Numbered from the stretch's first letter, positions 35,115 through 48,146 are shown. The stretch: DNA of 64,000 nt from Lutjanus erythropterus (GCA_020091685.1 CM034613.1:3943878-4007877), one strand, 5' to 3'. The notes: a model not told the origin generated them from the sequence alone. Program-made: numbers and translations.

Positions 35115-36350
35115 CACTATAAAAATAAACCTTTTGTTTTGTTTTTAATTTTAACTGTTTGTTTTAACTTTAAAAATTTAGTGTTTGGACTGGCACCTTG
35201 AAGTAATCTGGTAATGATTCAAAACAAATAAACTTTTCTAGTTTAAATAAACGCACTATTAATTCAGTTGTACTTGAGAAAACAAGCTAAAAATATTAAA
35301 TTGAACCAGCAACTCTTCCATTACACTGATGAACTTTAGAAGCAAATTTGATTTAAACTATTGTTTACTACTACTGTTTTAACTTTAAAAAGTTTGGGTT
35401 GCCTTAATTGAAGATAACTTGAAGTAATTTTATAATGATTCAAAGCAAATCAACTTTTCCAGTCAATTAAACTAGTATTATTTCAGTCGTTCTTGAGAAA
35501 ACATGCCCAAGAAGAACTTTTTTAAGTTGAATGAACAAGTCTTCAGTCAAACTGATGAACTTTGCAAAGAATTTTGATACAAGCTATTAGTTTTAACTTT
35601 AAAAAGTTACTGTCTGAGTTTCTTTCAATTTTTAAGTTGGCTGAATTTGAAAAGACAACTTGAGTTAACTTTTTAATGATGCAAAAAAATGAACTTTTCC
35701 AGCCAAATAAACTTGATATTATAATATAAGTCAGTTGTACTTGAGAGGCGCATTTCAAGAAGCTTAAGATGTTAAGTTGAACCACCAACTTTTCTGTTAC
35801 ATTGACAAACACTGTAAACAAATTTGATTTAAAGTATTTGTCCTAACTTAAAAAAAAAAAAGTTACTGTCCAAGCTACATTAAGTTTTTAAGTTGACTGA
35901 ACTTGCAAAAGTTGTACAAAAGTTGTATTTGAGAAAACATGTTCAATAAGCTTATGATATTAAGTTGAACCAACAACTCCTGAGACACACTGATGAACAT
36001 TCTGAACACATTTGATTTCCTTTTACATATTCTCATCTTAAAAAGTCAATTATGCTCAACTAAAAACAGAGGACTTTTAGGGGAGTTTTGATTCTCAAAC
36101 AATGCATTCTGGGAAGTCTGCTTATATACTGATCATGTTTCTATAGAAATTTAATTTAATGAGTTGATTGAACTCTGTACAGTACATTCAACTCATGATT
36201 TCATTTAAAAGACTACAAGTTAGAAGAACTCAAATTTATTCTGTACGTACGTGTTTTGAAAATAAATACAAGAAATTAAGTTTGAGTAACTTGAATTAAA
36301 AAGAAACTATATTTTTATGTTAAATGAATTAGAAAAGATGAGTTTATTCC
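35115..36350. repeat. Expanded CACTGTAAAAA-family element with four internal 210-250-bp tandem units
   Basis: It starts TACACTATAAAAATAAAC like the complete copy at 14,641. The phrase TTTTAACTTTAAAAA recurs at about 35,165, 35,380 and 35,588, with a variant at about 35,841. Each copy is followed by sequence running to CAGTTGTACTTGAGAAAACA and TTAAGTTGAACCA. The AATGCATTCTGGGAAGTCTG block follows at about 36,100. The right inverted end is missing or too diverged to place. Confidence 0.65.
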
Positions 36351-37435
36351 ACTAAATTGCTGGATGATAGTTTCCATTGTAGTCATTTATAGTAGCAGGT
36401 CTGCTCAAACAACACCAACACACAAAGTCTGGGAACTCAGCTTCATTACAGTCCAGTAACTCTTCCTCCTCCTTAAAACAGCGCGAAACTTTCCTCGCTT
36501 CATCACTCTCCATCACACACCGGAAACTTGAAAACACTCTCTCACACACACACTCACACACACTCACACACACAGAGGAAACTCTATCATGGATAGTTGC
36601 GGTTGTGGTCTGTCTTTTCGGCAGCCTCGCTCAAGTATCGTACTCACCCCATGGCGGTGGAAAGAAATCCCTCTGGCTCTGCTGGGCAGCTTCGATATAC
36701 ACACTTATGCACATGCACTGATGGAGTCTAACAAGGGGGTTTCCTCCTCTGGTTTCTCCCCTCTGTTTTTACCCCCCGCACCCTCCTTTCCCTAGCTTTA
36801 GCGGTATCCTGTTTTGGAACTGGAGAAGAAAGAGAAAATAAAGAAGAGTGTTAGAAACTGAGAAAGGGAAGCAGAGATGGAATCATAATAATTACTCCCC
36901 ATGTCCCACACCAGGGACCTTACCAGCCTCCAGTGATACACCAATCTCTCTCCAATCATCCCCCTTTTCCCCTCCTTCTCCTCCTCCTCCTCCTCCTCCT
37001 CCTCTTCAGCTTGGAGACTATCCAGGCCTGCAGGGAGGCTGTCCGGACTGGGACACTGCCTTTCCCCTCGCTATCTTTTACTCATTCTCCCCATTTCACA
37101 TGACAAGATTTTGGATGACATTTAACTCTGTTGCTTTATGTTTCCGAGATTGATGAAACAGTGGTCAAAACTCAGGGATTAGTCTGCATTTCAGCAACTT
37201 AACTGTACTCACCTCCCGTCCTGGGTGTGCAACAGCCTCAAATTAGATGACTACACTGAAAACAAGAAGGACTCTGGTGGCAAACCCTTGGGGCCAGAAT
37301 GGAAAACAAAACAGTTCTGTTGGGAGTAGTTATCTAAAACTTTTCCAAAGCTTTCTAGGTAATTAGATCTTCCAAACCACACACTCCACTCTATTTTAAA
37401 AAGAAATTAAGTCCCACTAGATAAGTAGTCCCTCC
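36351..37435. other. Intergenic; CA-rich and (TCC)n tracts
   Basis: ACACAC-rich sequence lies at 36,541-36,572 and a (TCC)n tract at 36,974-37,005. Plus-strand frames of 68 and 101 codons are proline/serine-rich because of these tracts and are not supported as genes. Confidence 0.4.
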
Positions 37436-37439
37436 AGTG

Positions 37440-37715
37440 GCGTGCCTCTTACCACCAAAACAGCCTCTATTAGAACTGACTGTACCCATCTCCTGTGGAG
37501 TTCCACAAGGTTCAATCTTTGGTCCTATTTTATTCTCCTCACATATGCTTCCATTTGCAGAAGATACAACATCTCTTATCAGTGTTACCACCTGGTTACT
37601 CTGGAATGAGGAACAACAAGCACAGTTAGAAAGCTTGCTTGCCCAGTTGCTAACGTGGCATTCAGCCAATATCTTCTCACGGTCCTCCAGCACTCCGTTC
37701 TGTGTTTGCACTGAA
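37440..37715 (+). pseudogene. LINE reverse transcriptase remnant (L2-like)
   Basis: The plus frame reads CGVPQGSIFGPILF, the motif before the RT catalytic box, then FAEDTTSLI in place of YADDTQLYI, then a segment resembling the spacer to the HSANIFS region. The catalytic box is degenerate and the frame ends soon after. A dead fragment. Confidence 0.7.
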
Positions 37716-38839
37716 AAACCCTGGTATTTCTACACAAATTATAAACTAATGAGCAACATGCTAACAGCTAGCGAGTATTGGCATGGCAAGCACCAGCTGC
37801 GTAAGTGAGTATGTGTTTGTTTGTGCGTGAGCCTGTGACAGTACTCGCATGGACAAAAACATAATTATCTCACTGTAAACAGCCAAACACAGTCAGGTCT
37901 TTGTGGGTCGCTGCTGCAGACAGGTTGAGAAGCAGGAATGAAGATAAATCTGCAAAAGTTTGAAACATAAAGGAGGAAATGCCAAATATTAAAAATCTAG
38001 CTAAGACAGTCAACAGCATTTTACTCACTATTAAACTGCAATCAGACCTTTATTCTGAAAGGGGTCAGTTTTTTGTTCATTGCTAATGATAATGAACTGT
38101 ACATTTTATACTTTATTCACTCAATCTTGAACATTAATTTTGTTTATGTTGTTTGCCTTCAACTTTTGCTGCTATTATCACTGAAACCTGTATGCAGCAC
38201 GCATGGTACACTGTAAAACATAAAGTTCTGGGCAAAATATCAGCCCATCATGCATTACATGGCAATTCATAAAGGGTCACCAACAGATGAAGTGCCATAT
38301 GTTGAATATTTAAGACCATATCCAGTATTAGAGATTTGGCCATTATAAGGACCTTATATCATTTGTGTCTGGCCCACGGCAGCCTGATCTATTTCCCATG
38401 TGGGCCCCCATGAGGAATAATTGCCCACCCCTGATCAACACCATCAACGTGGCCAGCTATCACATAACAAATGTGCATGTAAAACTAGACACAATTTGCC
38501 TTGAGAATGTTACACTTTGAATGGCTTAAATCTTTCTACAGCTAACTGAGAATCAAACAGAGGACCTTCTGAGATCCCCTCCTGAATATAAACATCTATG
38601 GGAGGAATCTAAATCAACTCCATTGTTAGTACTCACTTCTTCCACCTTATATCTTCATTAAAATTATTCCTGTTATCCGAGGATTTGGAGACCTGAGTAC
38701 AGGCTTTGACTTTCTCTTAATATTCTCTATATAGGAATCACTTACTACTCATAAGCGAGTCAGTGAAGCACAGAATTAATTAGAATTTTCTTCTATTTAT
38801 TTTTAGAGCAGTGCATGAAATGACAGTTTTATATCTCTG
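37716..38839. other. Intergenic, nothing recognised
   Basis: AT-rich, no supported feature. Part of 38,520-38,840 may belong to the LINE remnant that follows, but it is too degenerate to show. Confidence 0.35.
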
Positions 38840-39070
38840 ATCTGTTCAGCCTCTATTCTACCTCCAGGCACCTCAGATCTGTTTACCAATCACTGCTCTT
38901 CATTCCACACTCCTGACTATAATCCAAGGTTGACAGAGCATTTTCCATTGTTGCCCCAGACTGTTGAAAAGTTTATCCTCTTCTGTTAGATCTTCCCCCT
39001 CCAGTGATATCTTTAAAACATGTCTTAAGAACCATGTCTTCACTTCCCTGTACAATCTGCAAATGTTTTT
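38840..39070 (+). pseudogene. L2-type LINE ORF2 C-terminal tail, degenerate
   Basis: Across shifting frames one can follow SRHLRS, then FSIVAP-like and SSSVRSSPSSDIFKTCLKNH, the usual ending of L2-like ORF2 proteins in fish (RS..L..K.LKTHLF). Stops and frameshifts are frequent. Confidence 0.6.
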
Positions 39071-39868
39071 ATGTATTTATCTGATTGAATTTCTCATCTT
39101 GTATTGTTTTTTAAATGTGCTAAATAGATTGACTTTAATCATCTTTAGTCTAATGCATCAACTACAAGACAAGAGATTTAATTCCTGAGGTCTGTGCCCT
39201 CTTTTCATTTTTGCAAACCAGTGCAGGCTAATGAAAAGGCAAAATGAATTTGAAACCTGCCAGTAAATCATTTAGTGTGCTTCCAAATTAAGATGTACTG
39301 CTCTGTCAGATGTTGAGGCTTAACAAACAAAGCACTGGGGACAGCAGACTGGAGGAAAAAACAAAGCAACAGTAAACATGTTGCCCAGCATTTAGGTCAA
39401 TTGCTTGAAAATTACTCTATACAAAAGATTAAACTGTATTTTGCAACTGCAGTGTAATGTACAGCTTCTCCTATATGTCCCTTGTCATTTTTCAGTAGCA
39501 ATAATCACAATATTCTTATATGAATCAAATGACTGTATAATGTGAAAATGGTTGCTGCTAGAGATGAACCCACTTTGTAGCAAAAGGCTAGCTAACAATG
39601 TAGATTAGCTAGCTCTTACATCTGATAGCTAATGCAAGCAAAACACTGACAAACTAACGAGGTAGCTAATATAGTTCAATCGTTATCTAGTTGGTTAGCT
39701 AACATAAGCTATTTCAAGATGTGATTATACATATTGCTATACCACTTTTACTGGTCCCCCATCTACAAAATCTGATTATCTTTTCAACACAGCCCAGTGT
39801 AGCACATAGCGTATCTAAGTACAGGAAAATGGAAAGGAGGAAGTTGACTGAGGTTCTGCTGGGCTGGG
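39071..39868. other. Intergenic, nothing recognised
   Basis: GCTAGCTAA-type words are frequent at 39,560-39,720, without a clear repeat unit. Confidence 0.35.
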
Positions 39869-40010
39869 CTTTAGCTACACAGACCAACAGCTAACTTTAG
39901 CTACACAGACCAACAGCTAACTTTAGCTACACAGACCAACTGCTGACTTTAACTATAGGTCATCTGCCAACTGTAGCTACACTGACCAACTGCAAATTTT
40001 AGCTACACAG
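39869..40010. repeat. 26-bp tandem repeat, TTTAGCTACACAGACCAACAGCTAAC unit family
   Basis: Three nearly identical units are followed by two or three diverged ones carrying TAGCTACAC and GACCAACTGC. A small local minisatellite. Confidence 0.85.
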
Positions 40011-42329
40011 GATTACCGCTAATGTTAGCTAGCTAACCTGTGAATTGTACTACTACTGGAAACTATTTTGGGACTGAAGCCAGTGATGCTAATGACCGGG
40101 ATGGTGTGCGCGAGTCGCATAATGTTACTTTTAATACATTTAAATGTAAATAATTACTGCTATTAATATAAATGTGCATTCACACGTAACATAGGAAGGA
40201 ATATCTGGACAAACAAGTAATAACCCTACAATGAACATAAAACATTATATTAGGTTGAACAATTTCACCATATTTGATATTGAGGTAATCCAATAGTAAT
40301 GTAAAGTAATCAAGTTACATTACTTTAATATTGTGATATTTTAATTAGGTTGCTGATTACATTGTCTAACAGGTAATTAGTAATTGTATCGGAATACATT
40401 TTTAAAGTAACCCACCCACCCTGTACTTAAAGTAGAGTTAAACTGAGATTAAGTCACAGGATTACAGGTCTAAATGTTCAGCTGTAGTTTTCTTTAAATC
40501 ATCCCCATCTTGTCTGTACAGAGCTGCAGAGACCAGTCAGAGCAGAAGACAGTGTCCTTCCTTCTGAAGAGGTCCTGTGACAAACGTAATACAACACAAA
40601 ACATGCTCAGTCCTCTGTCTCTTTAGAGTAACGGTGTGCATCTAATACTGCTTTCAAGTGTATATGTGTGTGTCTGTCCGCAGATGTGTGAGTGCGTGGC
40701 CACCTGCTGCGATGGGTGGCTACGTTCTGTCTTTGTTCTCTGCAGATTAAAGCAGCCGAATAACAAAATATAAAAGCTGCTTCAAAGGTCAGGACCGGAA
40801 TAGAACCAACAACCGCCTCTTTCAGCTTTTTTCACAAAACGCTGCTACAGTTCAGCAGCTGGTCTCTTTGACCCAGCCTGGACAATAAACTGTATTGAAC
40901 GTTTCAAACGCTGATGGTGTGATGTGCTGTTTGAAGTGTCCCTGTCACATCTCTTTTGATGGGAGATCATCTCATGATACATCAACATCTTTCTAATTAT
41001 TAGAAAATATTCCTTCACATAAGGACAGAAAGCCTCAATCGTTGTAAATATGCTGTATATAGTATTGAAAATCCATGTGAGTCGTAAAGAAATGTCTCTT
41101 CATAATATTTATGTATTATTCATCTCATATTTTAACACCGTGAAGCTTGATACATTAAATAATTGCCAGGAAATTCATTTTTTTAATCTGAAGTTTTTCT
41201 GACCTTTTGACAAAACATATATATATATGATTTTCTATATCATTTACATTTTTTATATTTTATTTGTATCATAGTTGATACGTCAGGCTGTTTTGAAAAT
41301 TCATTAATCACAGTATTTTTTTTTTTTTATCATTTTAGAAACATTATTTTAGACAATAACAAGTATTGAACCTTTTGATTTTGCATTGTGTTCAGCAAAA
41401 ATAACTCAGTAATGTAAACTGAATTGGTCAATATAACATACGATTATGTTAGCCAAGGAACTGTTTTAGTGAACATCAATTAAAATGAGTTATTAGCAAA
41501 TGCTCACTTGCTCATAACTGTTTGCAAAACAAAAGTTATTAATTATGAGAGCAGACTACATTTGGAAAAAATGCAATGTGAGGAATAATGCACATTGCAT
41601 AATCAAATTCAATAAAATAATGATTGAGGGTTTCACAAATACATGATCTTATGTACCGTCTGCATCATATTTGATACACACATTTTCAGCATGACTTTAC
41701 TATGAGATAAAGTACAAAACATGAAGTAATTATTGTTTTTTTTTCACTTAAATACATAGTAAAGCAAAGATTTCACTGCCAAAAATGTCCAACTCACTAC
41801 GTGAGGGCAGCCATGTTGGATTTTGCACTCAGAGACTGTTGCCTGCAGTGCACTGATGATCCACCAGAGGGCAGAAGACATGTCTCAGATTGCATAGTAC
41901 AGCCGTGACAAAACACAGCAAAACATTTAGTTAAACAGGAACTGTTCTGCTTTGAACACCCCGTTCTTAAAACCCCCATTTCTTACAGTGTAGCTTCAGC
42001 AAAAACTATTCACTTCATGGTCAACACGAAGAGGAGGAACAATGAACACTGAATGTCCATATGGCATATGAGTATTGTATGAAGAGAGGCTTGTTTTTTT
42101 TTTTTAAAGATAGAAATTTAGGTTTGGAGACACACAGTCCTCTAACACTGTGTGCCGTGGACGGTGAAAGCACAGAGCATTACCTGTAATCAACTCAGCA
42201 CTGCTGAGGATTAAACTCGGGACCACCTGCACAGTTAAACATATAACTGGCTCCTCTACAGACTGCACTGCATCTCACAAACAAGACTAAGAGTCTGCAG
42301 CTATGTTCACAAATGTGTGAGGGTGCATT
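40011..42329. other. Intergenic, AT-rich, nothing recognised
   Basis: An ATATATATAT tract lies at 41,219-41,228. No exon-like or transposon-like feature was supported. Confidence 0.4.
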
Positions 42330-43195
42330 TGTATACAACAGGAGCCAATTGCTCTGACAGCACACTATTCCGAAACCCAAATAGTCTGAAAAATGTCTCA
42401 TTGGACCGTAAGGCCATTTGTCTGACACCCCCTTATCACAAAAACAAACACCCATTGCACTTGTTAGTTCAGTGACTGGCAGTGATCTGTTGATAAGTGT
42501 TACCTATCGAGATGTGCTGCTTAGGGTTTCTCTTGGTTAGGGGGTTAAGGTTGGGGTTTCGTTTTATGGTAGCAGTTTTTGACAAGGCAGCATCAGTCAA
42601 CAGAAGACTGGTCCTGTCCATGGTACTGAATCGGTGGGGGCTTAATACACTATCTTTTTGGCTTTGGACACAACAGAAGCCCATTGCTCCGACAGCCCAT
42701 TTTTGCAAAACTGATATAATCTGGAAAATGTCCACTCGGACGGAAAGCCCATTTGTCCATGAGCCCATTATCCTGAAAAAGACTGCCCATTGCTCTGCAA
42801 ACACACACTGTCCCTGCAGTTAATAGTTCGCGTTAGGATTTGATCAGCCTACACTGATCATTTCGGGTGATGGTTGCGCCCACCAACTGAGATAAAACTC
42901 TCATTATTTTATTCCAACATTGGAAATTTGTCTGCAACAGTAAAATCTCTGGAAATGTCGTTTGGTAGAATAACAGAAAGACAACCTACTAAGGGCAAAA
43001 CCCCCACCAATTCAGCACCATGGACGGCAGTCACTGAACTAACAAGTGCAAGGGGAGTGTGTATTTTTGAAGCTATGGGCTTACAGAGCAGTGTATGTTT
43101 GTTTTCGGGATAAGGGGGTGTTGGAAAAATGGACTTTTGGTCCGATGGGACTTCTTCGGACTATTGTGTTTTCAGAGTAATGGGCTGTCAGAAGA
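42330..43195. repeat. Second composite copy of the ATGGGC/TGGACAAATGG element
   Basis: The left part (42,345-42,450 and 42,670-42,810) carries the inverse words CCCATTGCTC, CCCATTTGTC and CCCATTATCC. The right part (43,045-43,190) carries the direct words. Between them lies CAACATTGGAAATTTGTCTG, as at 29,295. Inverted outer arms around a common core suggest a palindromic transposon. Confidence 0.65.
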
Positions 43196-43204
43196 ATGGC
43201 ATGG

Positions 43205-43350
43205 CAACCACAGCAGTGAGCAGAGCTAAATGCTAATGTTGTGATGTTAACATGGTCACACACACAATGCACACATGCTGATATTAAATGTTCACCATCT
43301 TAGTTTAGCATGCTAACATTTGCTAATTTGCACAAGACAGCACAGCCAAG
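43205..43350. repeat. Teleost interspersed repeat fragment (TTAGCATGCTAACATTTGCTAA)
   Basis: AATGCTAATGTTGTGATG, TTCACCATCTTAGTTTAGCATG and CTAACATTTGCTAATT match the same remembered family as 7,262-7,375. Confidence 0.6.
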
Positions 43351-43479
43351 GACATTTTTTCATAAACGTTCATAAACATTTTTTCAGAAGTGGCTGTGCA
43401 AATTCAGATCTGAGTCTGTGATAACGACAATATTTCTGCCTTGTTTGTGTTTTTAACTTTACTGATTGAAGCTCAAGGC

Positions 43480-43900
43480 TTACTTTTAATCTTTCTTCCT
43501 TGGCTCCAAAAAATTACTTCTTTGCTTAACTGAAGAAAATTCTGGCACATCCAATTGCTGATTTGTTCAACACAACTACTGAGTGCATGTACTGGACTAC
43601 AGTTCCTTGGTGATATGTTTGTATAAATTTGTGTATCCTCTGCATAATTATGGTAACATATATTGTTGTTTTCCATGATCTGAGCTAGTGGGAGCATGTA
43701 GATATCAAACAGACATGACATGTCTACATGTAATTGTCCGCTCAATTACATGTAGACACAAAGTTGTCCCTGTCCTTTAAGTAGGACCCAAACCAGTTTA
43801 GCAGAAAGTCCCACTCAGTGTTTTCATTTACATGATTTAGGTATAAAATACCCCCAAAATAATTATTATTTTTTTCAAGATTCTGATCATCACTTGCATG
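43480..43900 (-). pseudogene. L2-like LINE reverse transcriptase fragment
   Basis: Minus-strand frames read LLNWFGSYLKDRDNFVS, then after a break [24 protein letters not shown] and [14 protein letters not shown]. This is the order of L2 reverse transcriptase, with YAED where the catalytic YADD should be. The GVPQGS segment between the two halves is missing and stops are present. Inactive. Confidence 0.8.
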
Positions 43901-45009
43901 AGTTTTACAAACAAGTTTTAAAGAATTCAAATTATTTCAGTCTACCAAAACGTTTTTGTCTTAAAGTTGAGTACTTTGGTTTAAAAAAGCTTGATGTCTT
44001 TTATTCTTTTGCTTACTTGAGTTCATTAGATTTGATCATTTCAGTCATGTCATGTTTTACTGTTGCATGAGAAATTCTAATATGCTAATCAAAGATTTTT
44101 CTTTATGTGATAAGAAAAGTAAAAAATTTCACATCACAACTTGACAGACTACACCAATAAAATAACCAAAGAATCTGATTTGGTATGAAAATCAGCACAA
44201 TTTAAGTCATCAAATCTCTTTTTCCTCTTAAAACTTGTCAAGAGCCACTTGGGTTTTGACTGGCTGGATAGTTTCATAAATCTAGAGTAGGTTTTTTTCT
44301 CTGTCTGTCCCTGATGCATGCAGAGCATCCGCTATCTACAGTGTTCACCCAGCATGATGATGAGCACGCCGCCGAGAAACATCATTTCCCATTAAGGCTT
44401 TTTGGCGCACTCGGGGAAGCTCGGCCAGTCCAAACACCAGAGTTTACTCTGAGATACAAAGCACAGTTTGAGGCGGTGCTATCAGTGGAGTGGGATTCAG
44501 CAGACTCTGCCAAGAGAGCTGCGCTTCACGCTGACCGCATGAGATTAGATTAGTATGAATCTGCAGAATATGGAACGTGACAGGAAACGAGACAAAACGG
44601 GCATAAAATAAAGTCACTGAATCAACTCCAAAAAACAGCTATCAGACACTTCATATAAACAAATGAGCAGAAACCCTGTCTGGACTGTATGACAAGTCAT
44701 TTGCTGCTTGGACATTAAACATAACATCAAGGGAAAAGAAGGATCTAATAACATCAAATGTGCTTTTCTTTTTAAATAAATTTCAGAAAGTTGACGGCCC
44801 AGCTGCACTCATTAGAATTTGAAAAGTGACAGGGTCAAATAAAATTATTCAGAAACTTCGCTTAAAACACTTGTTTTCATACATAAATTTTAGTCCACTA
44901 CATCTTTATTCTACAAACAAATAACAAACCTAAAGAAAAAAGTTCTCCACTGTTACCCTTTTTTAAACCTGTCTCTTGCACAGGAAGTCTAGAAACATAT
45001 TTAACAACA
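43901..45009. other. Intergenic; GC-balanced block at 44,310-44,560
   Basis: A 79-codon plus frame (44,314-44,553) lies in a non-repetitive block richer in CpG than its flanks. No family is recognised and no splice or promoter context was found. It may be a conserved non-coding element. Confidence 0.3.
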
Positions 45010-45180
45010 TGCAAAGGTGGAGACTTGGACTCTTGCCACAGATTTGATGGTTAGGGACTTGAGACTCAACATGATCAAAAAAGACTTGCAACTCGACATG
45101 GACTGGAACGCCAATGACTTGTGGCTTCATTTGTACTTGAATCATTGACTTGACAATACTTGATACCTTCCTCAAAGCTC
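45010..45180. repeat. Truncated ACTTG-rich element (family of 56,647-57,443)
   Basis: GGTGGAGACTTGGACTC, AAAGACTTGCAACTCGACATGG and GACTTGACAATACTTGATACC follow the family order. Confidence 0.6.
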
Positions 45181-45189
45181 AACGACTTA

Positions 45190-45560
45190 AAAGTTTGACA
45201 AAATTATGACAAAAAGTCATAATTATGAGATTAAAAGTCATAATTATTAGGTAAAAAGTCAATTTATGAGGTTAAGTCATAATTATAAGATTAAAAAGTC
45301 AAAATAATGACATTAAAAAATCTAAATAATTAGACAAAAAACATAATTATGAGGTAAAGTCAATTATAAGATAAAAAGTCAAAACAATGAGATTAAAAAA
45401 GTCAGAATTATGAGATAAAGTCATGATTATGAGATAAATAGTTACAATTATGAAACAAAAGGTCAAAATTATGAGACACAACATTGAAATTAGGTGATAA
45501 ATACTCAAAAGTGATGTAAAAAGTTATAATTGTGAGATTAAAAGTCATAATAATAATTTC
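45190..45560. repeat. AAAAGTCATAATTATGAGATT minisatellite
   Basis: About fifteen units of roughly 18-22 bases built on AAGTCATAATTATGAGAT with frequent one-base indels. Inverse words (TTTCAACTTTATGTCTCATAA) follow at 45,556-45,580. Confidence 0.8.
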
Positions 45561-46255
45561 AACTTTATGTCTCATAATAATGGCTTCCAGTGAGGATATT
45601 CTTTTCTCTCACTGGAAGAATAAGATCAGAATCAGAATAACTGATCTGATTATGTTATAAAGTAGTAAAAGAAAGGATACAGTTTTGAGTGTGTAAACAT
45701 GCAGTCCACATTTCTGTTTGTGTCTTTCTCTGTCTATTCCACTCCATATACCTACATTATCCCCCTGCACTTTGGTCTACTGTTTTGATGTGGGAATGTA
45801 AAATTCATTGGAGCAGAGAGAAAAAAAAGCTCCATTCTTCCACATTTTATCTGATATCTAATTAGATTCTCCCCCCCCTGTTTTCCATCTCTCTGAGCTC
45901 ATTTCCATTTCATAGAGAGAGAGGCTGACAGATATGGATCTTTCTCTGCCTGCTTAGCATTTGAATCACACATCAGCGCTCAGCTTCTTTAAACGCTCTG
46001 CTGGCCTCTCGCTCCTTTCGGCCTCAATCTCCCGCTTTTTTTCTCCTTCCTGATTTCTTATTTTTGTCTCGCTCTCTGTTATTTCTTACTTTCATGTTTC
46101 TCTCTTGATTTCTTTGCTAAGTTTCCTAGTTTTCACAAAAACTTAATGCTGCTTCAAGTAGGAGTCACAATTTGATGACTTTGGTTAGCTAGAGTGTTAC
46201 GTCACTGCTGTTCGAGAATTTTAGCTTGAAACATTAAAAAGATAAAACTTGTTGT
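45561..46255. other. Intergenic, nothing recognised
   Basis: No supported exon or repeat; pyrimidine-rich stretches occur near 45,990-46,110. Confidence 0.35.
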
Positions 46256-46570
46256 TTGCAGTAGGTGGTGCTGTGTCCTCAGGCCAGGATGCTTATCAAA
46301 CATTTGGAGTAGATTTGACCATGTACACTCAAGTTACAACAACTTCCTGTTTCACGGAGAAACATTGAAATTCAATGCCACGCCATGGCGACGCTATCCA
46401 ACGAAAACCCAGAATTTTACTAACTTTTCATCATGAAGGTCTTTAGATGGCACTGACCCAATATGAAGTCTGATAAGTTCGTCAAAGGACAAAGTTTGGA
46501 AATTGCACTAAAATTGCTAAATCAATTCAAAATGTCTGACTTCCTGTTGGGTTTAGGGTCCAAGAGGCTT
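46256..46570. repeat. Common teleost interspersed repeat (ACTTCCTGTTGGGTTTAG type)
   Basis: ACAACTTCCTGTTTCACGGAG, CGCCATGGCGACGC and CTGACTTCCTGTTGGGTTTA match a repeat I recall from many fish genomes. No coding potential. Confidence 0.5.
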
Positions 46571-46640
46571 TTCTGTACACTCTTAGAAGTAAAAGATCCT
46601 AAAAGGTTCTTCTAGAAGGGCTGAGGTTGTATCTTAGTAG
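46571..46640. repeat. MITE end (ACACTCTTAGAAGTAAAAGATCC)
   Basis: ACACTCTTAGAAGTAAAAG and AGGTTCTTCTAGAAGG resemble the terminal inverted repeat of a common fish MITE. The partner end is not visible. Confidence 0.4.
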
Positions 46641-47908
46641 AACTCCTGCAAGACAAGAGGGTTACAGATGAAACCTTTATACATATTTTTAGATGAAGTC
46701 TTGTTTTACACAAATATCTGTATGTCTACTTAAAGTGCTGGACAGCAACATACCACGTCACCTTCAAAATAAAAGCATAGAATCAGTGAGTGAGTGAGTG
46801 TAGAGACGGGAAGTGTTTCTGTGTCTGGTTGCCTTCACTGTTCACACTGGATAAACATGAATGAAAGCAGATGTGTGTGTGTGTGTGTGAGTCAGGATGA
46901 ATCTGTCTTTTCACCATCATCACCATAAACATATACAGTACAGCACTCTGACAGGATGTACTGTATAACCATCTATCTAGTTTATAAGACAGCCCTTGTT
47001 CCACTGGAAGCTATCATACACAGTGTGTGTCTCTGTGTGAGGACGTGTCCCACTTAAAGTAACGTAATGTAATTTGGCAATCTCTTGCAAACAAGCTATA
47101 TGAGAAAGAATGAGACAGAAAAGTAAACCTGAACAATGCTGCCATCATGTGGCCAAAGCTCAACTCACTCTGTGTGATCATGAAGCAACACTGAATCCTG
47201 TTTTTGACTCGCGTCTTTTAGTCGGGTCAGATTTCAGTATGTGAAAATCAAGACATTTTGAATGCCATCTGGAATAAACCCTACGAACTTAACAACCAAG
47301 TCAAACCAGCTGAACATCACTAAGAGCCACTCAAATGTAGTCTAACGTATTGTAATAAATCAAACTGTAGGAAATTATAGAACTTAATGAGTTATTTTAT
47401 TACAATACAGTCTTGACTAATTTGCTGAGGCCTTTGTAGACTTTAAGGACAAAAACACCAAGCTTACAAACATGTACATGTGTACATGAACATTACTTTG
47501 TTAAGTAATTTAAAGCAAGGTCACTGTATGAAGTTGAAATGGCTAATTTGTTAGCAAACAGCTGCCTACTCACAAATTAAGCTGACACAGAGCAACAGTA
47601 ACATTCATTTGGATGGTAATTTGGCAAAAAATTCTGAACTGCTGACTAAAATGGGTGCTAATGTTGCTGTGTAGATGTGTAAAAACGCAAATGTTTGCTC
47701 ACAAGTTAGCTGCAACAACATTTTATGGCCCTACACTATTTGTTGTATGTTGTGTTTGTCCCTTTCGGGTTGATATTTAGAGAGAAAATAATTAAACTGT
47801 TATGTTCCACACATTAATCAGGCAGCTGCGTACAGGATAAATAGCAACTTTACATGTCTGTGCATTTCAATGAAAAACACAAGGCATATTTTCTCTTTAT
47901 ATTGATTT
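46641..47908. other. Intergenic region downstream of zcchc4
   Basis: A (GT)9 tract lies near 46,871-46,889. No gene or repeat boundary is recognised before the zcchc4 polyadenylation signal. Confidence 0.4.
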
Positions 47909-47914
47909 TTTATT
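47909..47914 (-). terminator. zcchc4 polyadenylation signal AATAAA
   Basis: On the minus strand AATAAA lies about 105 bases after the zcchc4 stop codon, giving a short 3' UTR with cleavage expected near 47,885-47,900. Confidence 0.6.
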
Positions 47915-48019
47915 CTACTACAACCACTGCTGACAGTTTAGAACAGTCATTTGAGTTTAAATACAAAGACTTCTTTTCTTGAGATTGCACACTGATAAGA
48001 TACTGCATGAACCCTGAGG

Positions 48020-48146
48020 TCACTCAGACACAGCATCTCTCTTCCTCGCTCTACGAGCCGCTCCAGACATCCTCTTTTTAGCTTTAGCTTTGAAGACGCT
48101 GGGTTGGGACACATTTCTGCCTCCGTTCTTGGCACTGGACTGATGC
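48020..48146 (-). CDS. zcchc4: zcchc4 exon 13 (basic tail and stop)
   Basis: Encodes a lysine/arginine-rich tail ([15 protein letters not shown]), as expected for a nucleolar protein, and ends at TGA 48,022-48,020. Confidence 0.88.

Larger units (their letters stand above)
2101..47880. other. Gene-poor interval of about 46 kb between pde5a exon 1 and the zcchc4 3' end
   Basis: No open frame in this interval shows a recognisable non-transposon domain or a chain of phase-compatible exons. The contents are interspersed repeats, tandem arrays and LINE remnants listed separately, plus unique-looking AT-rich sequence. Long frames occur where tandem repeats have units divisible by three or lack stop codons (11.9 kb, 21.0-22.2 kb, 25.2-25.8 kb). 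Two GC-richer blocks at 6.24-6.42 kb and 24.59-24.86 kb are the only places that look exon-like. Confidence 0.6.

Noticed and set aside
44314-44553. 79-codon plus frame in a GC-balanced block
   Set aside because: No family, no splice or start context; left as a possible conserved non-coding stretch only.
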